A DNA stretch of 6,064 nucleotides, taken from positions 1-6,064 of the forward strand of contig CAZOXZ010000150.1 of assembly GCA_964583865.1 (NCBI GenBank), written 5' to 3'. This document shows, in pieces, positions 1 to 5,845 of this stretch. How positions within the stretch are numbered: the stretch's first letter is position 1; each line of letters opens with the position of its first letter. The notes under the pieces are model-generated. The model did not search any database, had not been told where the DNA came from, and saw nothing but the letters and a program-made list of their open reading frames with translations. Source of the DNA: DASSBG01 sp964583865 (lineage in GTDB: Bacteria; Pseudomonadota; Gammaproteobacteria; Xanthomonadales; Rhodanobacteraceae). The translations under genes and the position numbers were made by a program.

Positions 1-2028
1 TACGCCATTGCCGACCGCGTGCGCGGCATCTGGCACGAGACGCCGCAGTTCATCTACATGCGCATGGCCATGGCGCTCGCCGTCGACCAGACGCGCGCGC
101 GGCGCATGACCGACGTGGCCAAGTTCTACGAGCACCTGTCGCTGAATCGCATCAATGCACCCACGCCCAACCACATCAATCTCGGCACGCCCTTGCGCGG
201 CTACGCCAGTTGCTGTCTGTACACGGCCGGCGACAACGCCCGTTCCATCGCTGTCGGCAATCACATCGTCAACACCATGACCTACATGAGTGCCGGCATC
301 GGCTCGCATCTCAACGTGCGCTCAATCAACGACCCGGTGCGCGGTGGCGTCATCCGCCATCAGGGCAAGCTGCCCTACCTGCGCGCGGTGGTGGGCGAGG
401 TCAAGGCCAACCTGCAAAACGGCCGCGGCGGCGCTTGCACCAGTTATTACTCCATTTTCGATCCGGAGATCGACGTGCTGCTGCGGCTGAAGAATCCCAT
501 GTCCACCGAGGATCGGAAGATCCGCGGCATGGACTATTCCTGGGGTGGCAATCGCCTGTTCGCGCGCAAGGTGGCGCGCAACGAGGACATCTTCCTGTTC
601 AACTGCTTCACCGCGCCGGACCTGCATGCAGCCTTGTACAGCGGCAACAACGAGCGTTTCGAAGCCCTGTATGCGCGCTACGAGCAGGATGATGGCTTCG
701 AGAAGCATTACATCAATGCCCGTGAAGTGCTGTTGACGGCCTGCAACGAGTGGAACGAGACCGGCCGCATCTACGAGCACAACATCGAGGAGATGAACCG
801 CCACACGCCGTTCAAGGACACCATTTACTCATCCAACCTGTGTTCGGAAATCGCGCTGCCCACCGCGCCCTACAACCACATGATGGAGCTGTACCAGGAA
901 CACGATGTCAGCTTTATCGAGTTCGAGGACGAGGCCGGCAACGCGCGCACGCTGCGCGCACCCGAAGGGTGCGTGGAAACCGCGCGCGGCGAGCTGCACC
1001 TGGACGAGATTGTCGAGGGTGATTGCTTGGCCGACGGCACCGAAGTGGCACGCATCACGCGTCGGTCTTCGCCGGAGGTGGCGACTTGCAACCTGGCCGG
1101 CATTGTCGTGGCCAACATCGAGTCCGAGCAACAGTACGCCGAGGTGGCTTATTACGCCCTGTTGATGATCGACAAGTGCATCCACCTGGCGCACTACGAG
1201 CTGCCGCAAATCGGTGTCACCTCGCGCGCGCGCCTGAACGCCGGGGTCGGCATCCTGGGCCTGGCGCACTTGATGGCGAAAAACCACAAGCGCTACAGCG
1301 ATGCCGCGGGCAAGCAGTTCATCCACGAGGTGGCCGAACGGCATTACTACCACCTGCTGCGTGCCAGCCTGCGCCTCGGCAAGGAACTGGGCAACGCGCC
1401 ATGGATGCACAAGACCCGCTGGCCCGAGGGCTGGCTGCCGCTGAACAGCTACAACCGCAATGTCGATGCCGTCGCACCGTTCGAGAACCGCTACGACTGG
1501 GAGGCCCTGCGCGCCGAGATCGTGGCCAACGGCGGCATCCGCAATTCGGTGCTGGCCGCACACATGCCCACCGAAACTTCGGCGAACGCTTCGGGTACCA
1601 CCAACGGTGTTTACCCGATCCGCGAGCTAACCATGATCAAAACCGACAACCAGCGCGTGAACTACTGGGCCGCGCCCGAAGGCGACACCCTGGGTGATTG
1701 GTACGAGTCAGCATGGGACATTTCCGCCCGTGACATGACCGAGCTCTACGCCATCGTGCAGAAGTGGACCGATCAGGGTATTTCCGCCGACTTCTACCGC
1801 AAGGTCATCGGCGACACCTTCATCGAGTCCACCGAAATGATCCGCAATTACCTGTGCCGCGTGAAGTTGGGCCTGAAAAGCAAGTACTACATGAACCAGA
1901 AAACCTCGGCCGGCGCGGCCGGGCGGGCACGGCAGGATCGCGTGATCGATATTGCCGCACGCGCGGCCAACGAGGATGCCGAGGCCTGCGACATCAGCGA
2001 CCCCGAATGCGAGGCGTGCAGGTTGTGA
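1..2028 (+). CDS. nrdA: Ribonucleoside-diphosphate reductase, class Ia alpha subunit NrdA (5'-truncated)
   Basis: Catalytic subunit of aerobic ribonucleotide reductase, which reduces NDPs to dNDPs in the cytoplasm together with NrdB. The frame is open from base 1, so the start lies outside the window; the GTG at 19 is internal. The 675 residues present begin near E. coli residue 155, so the ATP-cone is missing. Residues numbered from base 1: redox cysteine in G-Y-A-S-C-C (C71, or adjacent C72; E. coli C225), specificity-loop arginine R142, active-site N279-x-C281-x-E283 (E. coli N437/C439/E441), second redox cysteine C363 (C462), phosphate-binding P-T-E-T-S at 523-527, radical-path Y629-Y630 (Y730/Y731), and C-terminal shuttle cysteines C670-x-x-C673, with C663 nearby. 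E. coli has CxxxxC there. About 59 extra residues lie between C281 and C363. nrdB follows after 197 bp. The family call is firm; the insertion is the oddity. Confidence 0.97.
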   Translation, partial: YAIADRVRGIWHETPQFIYMRMAMALAVDQTRARRMTDVAKFYEHLSLNRINAPTPNHINLGTPLRGYASCCLYTAGDNARSIAVGNHIVNTMTYMSAGIGSHLNVRSINDPVRGGVIRHQGKLPYLRAVVGEVKANLQNGRGGACTSYYSIFDPEIDVLLRLKNPMSTEDRKIRGMDYSWGGNRLFARKVARNEDIFLFNCFTAPDLHAALYSGNNERFEALYARYEQDDGFEKHYINAREVLLTACNEWNETGRIYEHNIEEMNRHTPFKDTIYSSNLCSEIALPTAPYNHMMELYQEHDVSFIEFEDEAGNARTLRAPEGCVETARGELHLDEIVEGDCLADGTEVARITRRSSPEVATCNLAGIVVANIESEQQYAEVAYYALLMIDKCIHLAHYELPQIGVTSRARLNAGVGILGLAHLMAKNHKRYSDAAGKQFIHEVAERHYYHLLRASLRLGKELGNAPWMHKTRWPEGWLPLNSYNRNVDAVAPFENRYDWEALRAEIVANGGIRNSVLAAHMPTETSANASGTTNGVYPIRELTMIKTDNQRVNYWAAPEGDTLGDWYESAWDISARDMTELYAIVQKWTDQGISADFYRKVIGDTFIESTEMIRNYLCRVKLGLKSKYYMNQKTSAGAAGRARQDRVIDIAARAANEDAEACDISDPECEACRL

Positions 2029-2042
2029 TGGGGCGGGAAATG

Positions 2043-2126
2043 GGGAGCAGGGAATAGGGAGCGGGGAATAGGGAGCGGGGAATGGGGAACAGGGAGCAGG
2101 GAGCAGGGAGCAGGGCGCAGGGAGGC
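2043..2126 (+). repeat. Twelve tandem G-rich heptads, GGGA(A/G)(T/C)(A/G)
   Basis: Twelve consecutive 7-bp units each start with GGG: GGGAGCA, GGGAATA, GGGAGCG, GGGAATA, GGGAGCG, GGGAATG, GGGAACA, three GGGAGCA, GGGCGCA and GGGAGGC. The array starts 14 bp after the nrdA stop and ends 99 bp before the nrdB start. Runs of three G separated by four bases fit the canonical G-quadruplex pattern, and the G-rich strand is the mRNA-sense strand, so both DNA and RNA quadruplexes are possible. From memory, GGGAAT-type heptads are frequent in Xanthomonadaceae intergenic DNA; this was not checked. The array is seen directly; a function is inference. Confidence 0.93.
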
Positions 2127-2196
2127 GCTGGGTTCCGGGTTCTGTCGCGATGGAGCCGCGGCAGTCCAGGAACGACGGTCAGACAGGCCATTCACC

Positions 2197-2229
2197 ATGA
2201 ATTTCAAAACAGGATCAACACCACCATGA
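2197..2229 (+). promoter_or_regulatory. Possible 10-codon leader ORF overlapping the nrdB start
   Basis: ATG at 2197 opens a ten-codon frame (MNFKTGSTPP) whose TGA at 2227-2229 overlaps the nrdB ATG as ATGA. That arrangement is typical of translational coupling, so ribosomes finishing this short frame could restart on nrdB. No clear Shine-Dalgarno precedes 2197, and a frame this short can arise by chance. It would otherwise be plain 5' leader of nrdB. Confidence 0.2.
2211..2214 (+). promoter_or_regulatory. Ribosome binding site of nrdB (AGGA)
   Basis: AGGA lies 11 bases before the ATG at 2226, slightly far but usable. It supports 2226 as the start over the in-frame ATG at 2082. The 2082 start lies inside the G-rich heptad array and would add 48 low-complexity residues with no counterpart in NrdB proteins. 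Confidence 0.5.
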
Positions 2230-3323
2230 ACGACAATGTTTTCAACTACGACAAGGCGGACTATGCGCGGCCGAAGCTTTTCCTGGGGGAGAAGCAGGGC
2301 TTGTTTGACACCATCAACCAGCACTACCCGGCAATCTGGAAGCTGTACAAGACCCAGAAGTCGCTGGACTGGGACGAGAACGAGTTCGACTATTCCTCCT
2401 GCATCGCCGATTTTCGCAACGCCGACCGCGCCACCTACGACATGATGATCAAGACGCTGGCCTGGCAGTGGGAGGCCGATTCGGTGGCTTCGCGCGCCAT
2501 TGCGCCGGTGCTGGCGCCCTTCATCACTTCCTCGGAGTTGTGGGCGGCTTGGCAGCGGGTGTCGGACAACGAGGTCATCCACGCGGCGACGTACTCGGAG
2601 ATCGTGCGCAATTCCTTCGAAGACCCGTCCGGCATCATCGAGGAAATTCTGCGTGTCGAGGAGGCCCATGAGCGTCTGGCGCGGGTGGTGAAGGCTTTCG
2701 GTGACGGCTTCGAGGCTTCGCACCGATACGCTTTGGGCGAGTTGCCCAACGACCAGAGCACCTACAACGTGGTGTTCATGATGGTGGTGGCGCTGTACTG
2801 CATGGAGCGCATCCAGTTCATGGCCTCGTTCGCGGTCACTTTTGCCATCTGCGACACCGGCCGCTTCCAGCCCATCGGCAAGTCCATCCAGAAGATTGCC
2901 CAGGACGAGCTGGAGATCCATGCCGAACTGGACCGCGTGGTGCTGGAGAACGAGTTGGGCACCGAACGTGGCCGACGCGCGTTCGAGCAACAGCGCGAGG
3001 ACATCATCGGCCTCATCGAGGAAGTCATCGACAGCGAGTTGCGCTGGATCGACTACCTGTTCTCGGAAGGCCGGCAACTGGTCGGCATCAATGCCGCACG
3101 TTTGCGCGCCTGGACCCTGTACTGCGCCGCCGATGTCTACGACACGCTGGGGCTCACATCAGATCGATTCGAGTTTCCCACCACCAACCCGCTGAAATAC
3201 ATGGACAAGTGGCTGAACATCTCCAAGACACAGGCCTCGCCGCAGGAGCAGGATATTGCCGCTTACAAGGTCGGGGTGATGCGTCGTACCGATGCCAACG
3301 TGGTGTTTGACGATGCGTTCTGA
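2226..3323 (+). CDS. nrdB: Ribonucleoside-diphosphate reductase, class Ia beta subunit NrdB
   Basis: Radical-generating subunit of class Ia RNR: a ferritin-like four-helix protein whose di-metal centre makes the tyrosyl radical used by NrdA. It has 365 residues (E. coli 376). Metal ligands line up as D85, E116, H119, E194, E228 and H232, with the radical tyrosine Y123 four residues after H119, as in E. coli (D84, E115, H118, E204, E238, H241, Y122). W38 probably matches W48, and Y347 matches Y356 of the radical path. The last residues (V-V-F-D-D-A-F) form the acidic/aromatic tail that docks on NrdA. The oddity is the final ligand motif, Q-D-E-L-E-I-H: E228 and H232 are four apart, not three, and the spacing E194 to E228 (34) equals E. 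coli's, so one residue is inserted between the last two ligands. The downstream thioesterase frame overlaps its end by 11 bp, and co-transcription with nrdA is likely. Confidence 0.97.
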   Translation: MNDNVFNYDKADYARPKLFLGEKQGLFDTINQHYPAIWKLYKTQKSLDWDENEFDYSSCIADFRNADRATYDMMIKTLAWQWEADSVASRAIAPVLAPFITSSELWAAWQRVSDNEVIHAATYSEIVRNSFEDPSGIIEEILRVEEAHERLARVVKAFGDGFEASHRYALGELPNDQSTYNVVFMMVVALYCMERIQFMASFAVTFAICDTGRFQPIGKSIQKIAQDELEIHAELDRVVLENELGTERGRRAFEQQREDIIGLIEEVIDSELRWIDYLFSEGRQLVGINAARLRAWTLYCAADVYDTLGLTSDRFEFPTTNPLKYMDKWLNISKTQASPQEQDIAAYKVGVMRRTDANVVFDDAF

Positions 3324-3708
3324 TGCTGCTACCCGGCCCTGCGAGGCGGTGTTGCTGGAGATGGTTTTCCCGGATCACACCAACCACCTCGGTACCTTGT
3401 TTGGCGGCCAGGCCCTGGCCTGGATGGACAAGGCGGCCTTCATCGCCGCTTCGCGTCATGCGCGTCGCACCGTGGTTACCGGGCGCTCCGAGCAGGCCGA
3501 CTTCCAGGTGCCGGTGCGCCAGGGCCAGCTCGTGGAAGTGCGGGCCTGTGTGGTCGAAGTGGGCCGCAGTTCCATGTAGGTCGATGTGACTTTGACGGCC
3601 GAGGATCTTTTGAGTGGTGACCGGCGCCTGTGCACGCGGGCGCGCTTCGTCATGATCGCCCTGGATGCGCATGGCCGGTCGGTGTCCGTGTCGGCAATTC
3701 CGGGTTGA
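3313..3708 (+). pseudogene. Acyl-CoA thioesterase (hotdog fold, YciA/ACOT-like), interrupted by an in-frame TAG
   Basis: The frame from ATG 3313 encodes 88 residues with the hotdog-thioesterase signature: D-H-T-N-H-L-G-T-L-F-G-G followed by W-M-D, with the likely catalytic acid D39. It then meets TAG at 3577-3579. The same frame continues without other stops for 42 residues (V-D-V-T-L-T-A-E-D-L-L-S-G...R-R-L-C-T-R...F-V-M-I-A-L-D) to TGA at 3706, and this part is the normal second half of the family. The reconstructed 131 codons match the usual length of about 130, so one base change in codon 89 explains the break. Such enzymes hydrolyse acyl-CoAs to free fatty acid and CoA in the cytoplasm. 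The start overlaps nrdB by 11 bp and has only a weak GGTG at 3302-3305, which suggests translational coupling. The break could be a true mutation, a sequencing error, or amber readthrough. An in-frame ATG at 3292 is possible but less likely. Confidence 0.85.
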
Positions 3709-3715
3709 CCTGCCA

Positions 3716-3741
3716 GCATGGCGTTGCCGACAGCGCCATGC
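3716..3741 (+). terminator. Stem-loop, probable terminator of the nrd operon
   Basis: GCATGGCG (3716-3723) pairs perfectly with CGCCATGC (3734-3741). The inner bases TTG/CAG extend the stem to 11 pairs, including one G-T wobble, around a CCGA tetraloop. It begins 8 bp after the restored thioesterase stop at 3708. The T-rich tail is weak (GTTGCCGTTTCT), so efficiency as a Rho-independent terminator is uncertain. Confidence 0.5.
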
Positions 3742-3785
3742 GTTGCCGTTTCTCAAGGTTCCGGCTTCGTCGAATAGCATTCGAT

Positions 3786-3814
3786 TTGCGTTGGCGCCGG
3801 CGGTCGCCTAGGCT
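3786..3814 (+). promoter_or_regulatory. Weak sigma70-like promoter candidate
   Basis: TTGCGT (3786-3791) and TAGGCT (3809-3814) are separated by 17 bp. Each box matches the consensus at only about three positions. If used, the transporter transcript would carry a leader of roughly 260 nt. A competing -35-like TTGACT at 4003-4008 has no good -10. Confidence 0.22.
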
Positions 3815-3963
3815 GAAAGGGCGCATGTGCAGACCGCTCGGAACGAGTTTGGGGGAGGCCATGCGCCTGCGGGTCCACGCAGGGGCGACCACAGCGGCGT
3901 ATCAAAACACGACGCCTGCGGCGCACCGGTTCGGTTCGAATCGGTTGCCATCACGCCCGTTCC

Positions 3964-3980
3964 ATTGTGGACCTCACAAT
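3964..3980. promoter_or_regulatory. Inverted repeat ATTGTG-N5-CACAAT, possible operator
   Basis: Two perfect 6-bp half sites, ATTGTG and CACAAT, flank a 5-bp centre about 100 bp before the transporter start. The AT-rich half sites stand out in GC-rich surroundings and have the size of a dimeric repressor site. No regulator gene is next to it, and the regulator is unknown. Confidence 0.3.
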
Positions 3981-4069
3981 CGATCATGCCAGGGGAGTCC
4001 GCTTGACTCATCGCATTCGCGGGGCTCCATCGCGCCAATCGCGCCGGCATGAGACCTGTGTATCCAACT

Positions 4070-4075
4070 GGGAGA
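4070..4075 (+). promoter_or_regulatory. Ribosome binding site GGGAGA of the BCCT transporter
   Basis: GGGAGA lies 7 bases before the GTG at 4083 and decides for this non-ATG start. Upstream in the same frame a TGA at 4050-4052 closes the reading frame, with no other start codon of better quality in between. Confidence 0.7.
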
Positions 4076-4082
4076 ACTTGCC

Positions 4083-5714
4083 GTGGCAGATGATCGGCGC
4101 ACGTTACGCAACCTGAGAACCAAATACCGCACTTCGTTCGAGGTGGGGCAGGACAATATTCATCCATTCGGCCTCGACATCCACAACCCGGTGTTCGTGT
4201 GGAGTGGCGCGGTGGCCGTGCTGTTTGTGCTGTTCTCGGCCCTGTTTCCGGACACCGCCATGCACGTCCTCAATGGCTCCAAGGTGTGGGCCATCGAGAC
4301 ATTTGACTGGTTGTTCATGACGGCAGGAACGGTCTTTCTCCTTTTCAGCCTGGCCTTGATCTTCTCGCCTTTCGGGCGGATCCGCCTGGGTGGGCAAGAT
4401 GCCAGACCGGAGTTCAGCCGCTGGTCGTGGTTCGCCATGCTGTTTGCGGCCGGCATGGGCATCGGCCTGATGTACTTTGGCGTGGCTGAACCGGCCACCT
4501 ATTTCACCACCAGTGGCGCCGGCGCGCCCCTGAACACCATCGGCGGGACGGAAGAAGCCAAGATAATGGCACTGGGTGCGACGATGTATCACTGGGGTCT
4601 GCACCCGTGGGGGATCTATGCCGTCGTGGCTCTGGCGCTGGCGTTTTTCTCGTACAACAAGGGATTGCCGTTGTCGATCCGGTCCGCGTTCTACCCGTTG
4701 TTCGGTGAACGCGTCTGGGGGCCGCTCGGCAACGTGATCGATACCCTGGCCGTGCTTGCGACCTTGTTCGGACTGGCCACGTCGCTCGGATTCGGTGCCG
4801 AACAGGCAACCAGCGGTTTTCATTTCCTGTTCGGCTGGCCGGATTCGCTCACCATCAAGGTCATCATCATTGCCGGAGTCACGGCCGTGGCCTTGTGGTC
4901 GGTGGTGCAAGGTGTGGATGGCGGCGTCAAGCTGCTGAGCAACATCAACATGTTCATTGCCTTCGCCCTGATGCTGTTCGTGATCGTGGCCGGGTCGATC
5001 AGCGGCTTCCTGGCCAATGTCGGCACCACGTTGATGGGCTATGCACAAAACTTCCTGGCCTTGAGCAATCCCGTCGGGCGTGAGGACGAGGCGTTTTTGC
5101 ACGGTTGGACCATTTTCTACTGGGCCTGGTGGGTTTCCTGGTCGCCGTTCGTGGGCATGTTCATCGCGCGCGTCTCGCGCGGACGTACGGTGCGGGAGTT
5201 TCTGATTGCAGTATTGATCGTGCCGACGCTTGTGACGACATTGTGGATGGCAGCCTTTGGCGGTGCCGGTATCGACCAGGCCATGGCGGGCGTTGGCGGG
5301 CTCGCCGACGGTATGCAAAATACCTCGCTGGCCCTGTTCGAGATGCTGCGCAACCTGCCCTGGTACGGGCTGAGCTCCTTTATTGGCATCGTGCTGGCGT
5401 TGGTGTTCTTTGTTACCTCGTCCGATTCCGGCTCGCTGGTGGTGGACACCATCACTGCCGGCGGCAAGGATGGCGCCCCGGTTTCGCAGCGGGTTTTCTG
5501 GGCCTGTGCCGAGGGTTTCGTGGCGGCCGTACTCCTGCTACTCGGCGGCGAAAATGCGCTTGGCGCCCTGCAGGCGGCAGCCATCACCAGCGGCCTGCCG
5601 TTTACCATCGTGCTGCTGTTGATGTGCTATTGCCTGTTCAAGGGCCTGCAAAACGAGATGGCCTTGCTGCGCCTGAAGGAAACCGCCGAAGCCGAGGGAG
5701 CTGGTGCGTCCTGA
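4083..5714 (+). CDS. BCCT-family sodium-coupled betaine/choline/carnitine transporter, BetP-like
   Basis: Inner-membrane secondary transporter of 543 residues with the BCCT layout of about 12 membrane segments, the first near 38-56 and the last near 503-519. Residues 124-137 carry the glycine motif G-M-G-I-G-L-M-Y-F-G-V-A-E-P. The betaine aromatic box matches BetP of Corynebacterium: W171, W176 and Y179 (BetP W189, W194, Y197) and W342, W347, W349, W350 and W353 in segment 8 (BetP W366 to W377). The Na2-site residues A122, M125, F442, T445 and S446 (BetP A147, M150, F464, T467, S468) are all present, so Na+ symport of glycine betaine or a close relative is the best guess. The C-terminal tail after the last segment is only about 24 residues, much shorter than BetP's osmosensing tail. 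It starts with GTG and a good Shine-Dalgarno and appears to be a single-gene unit. Exact substrate is unproven. Confidence 0.95.
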   Translation: MADDRRTLRNLRTKYRTSFEVGQDNIHPFGLDIHNPVFVWSGAVAVLFVLFSALFPDTAMHVLNGSKVWAIETFDWLFMTAGTVFLLFSLALIFSPFGRIRLGGQDARPEFSRWSWFAMLFAAGMGIGLMYFGVAEPATYFTTSGAGAPLNTIGGTEEAKIMALGATMYHWGLHPWGIYAVVALALAFFSYNKGLPLSIRSAFYPLFGERVWGPLGNVIDTLAVLATLFGLATSLGFGAEQATSGFHFLFGWPDSLTIKVIIIAGVTAVALWSVVQGVDGGVKLLSNINMFIAFALMLFVIVAGSISGFLANVGTTLMGYAQNFLALSNPVGREDEAFLHGWTIFYWAWWVSWSPFVGMFIARVSRGRTVREFLIAVLIVPTLVTTLWMAAFGGAGIDQAMAGVGGLADGMQNTSLALFEMLRNLPWYGLSSFIGIVLALVFFVTSSDSGSLVVDTITAGGKDGAPVSQRVFWACAEGFVAAVLLLLGGENALGALQAAAITSGLPFTIVLLLMCYCLFKGLQNEMALLRLKETAEAEGAGAS

Positions 5715-5748
5715 ATCAGGACCTGTCCACAGTCTCGAACGGCGTCGC

Positions 5749-5776
5749 CCGTGCGTCATGTCGATGTGACGCACGG
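5749..5776. terminator. Perfect 10-bp stem-loop after the transporter gene
   Basis: CCGTGCGTCA (5749-5758) pairs fully with TGACGCACGG (5767-5776) around an 8-base centre, TGTCGATG, which can add two wobble pairs and leave a TCGA loop. It starts 34 bp after the transporter stop. No T-tract follows, so it may end transcription with help from Rho, protect the 3' end, or be a protein-binding palindrome. Confidence 0.4.
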
Positions 5777-5807
5777 CGTCGTCTGGCCGATCTCTGGGTG
5801 CCTTGCC

Positions 5808-5813
5808 TACAAT
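5808..5813 (+). promoter_or_regulatory. -10-like element TACAAT of the yghU promoter
   Basis: TACAAT matches the sigma70 -10 consensus at five of six positions and lies 32 bases before the yghU ATG, giving a leader of about 25 nt. No good -35 box is seen 16-18 bp upstream (best GGCCGA or TGGCCG). Confidence 0.4.
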
Positions 5814-5833
5814 GGACCGATTCCCGTTTCGGA

Positions 5834-5838
5834 AAGGA
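5834..5838 (+). promoter_or_regulatory. Ribosome binding site AAGGA of yghU
   Basis: AAGGA with a 7-base spacer to the ATG at 5846 fixes the start, which also matches the N-terminus of E. coli YghU. Confidence 0.7.
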
Positions 5839-5845
5839 TACTTCC

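Larger units (their letters stand above)
3742..4069. other. Intergenic region with no convincing gene
   Basis: About 330 bp separate the nrd operon from the transporter. Open frames here, such as ATG 3861 to TGA 4052 (63 residues), have arginine-, serine- and proline-rich products with no recognisable fold, and I treat them as chance. The region holds a weak promoter candidate, a small stem-loop (CCTGCG 3866-3871 / CGCAGG 3878-3883), and a 6-5-6 inverted repeat at 3964-3980. It probably serves as promoter and long leader for the transporter. Confidence 0.6.

Noticed and set aside
1024..1089. A complete intein in NrdA starting at the C-L-A-D-G-T-E-V segment
   Set aside because: It is far too short, lacks the Thr/His block and a His-Asn end before a Cys/Ser/Thr, and the surrounding sequence already continues as normal NrdA.
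2082..2225. N-terminal extension of nrdB by 48 residues from the ATG at 2082
   Set aside because: It would translate the G-rich heptad array into a low-complexity G/R/Q-rich stretch unlike any NrdB N-terminus. The ATG at 2226 with AGGA upstream gives normal length.
1887..3077. Long minus-strand open frame of 396 codons across nrdA end and nrdB
   Set aside because: It is antisense to strongly conserved nrdA/nrdB coding sequence and its product has no recognisable domain. Long antisense frames are expected in GC-rich genes.
3928..3942. GGTTCGAATC, which resembles a tRNA T-loop
   Set aside because: The bases around TTCGAAT do not form a T-stem, and no anticodon arm, acceptor stem or CCA end can be placed upstream or downstream.
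4003..4031. TTGACT as a -35 box for the transporter gene
   Set aside because: The bases 16-18 bp downstream (CTCCAT, TCCATC) are poor -10 matches; kept only as an alternative to the 3786-3814 candidate.
3861..4052. Small frame of 63 codons ending 30 bp before the BCCT gene, preceded by GGGGGAGG
   Set aside because: The G-rich stretch is too close to the ATG for a normal Shine-Dalgarno, the product looks random (R/S/P/H-rich), and there is no sign of a coding codon pattern.
4104..5318. Minus-strand open frame of 404 codons opposite the BCCT gene
   Set aside because: Composition is rich in His, Arg, Gln and Gly, typical of the antisense of a membrane-protein gene, and no family is recognised.
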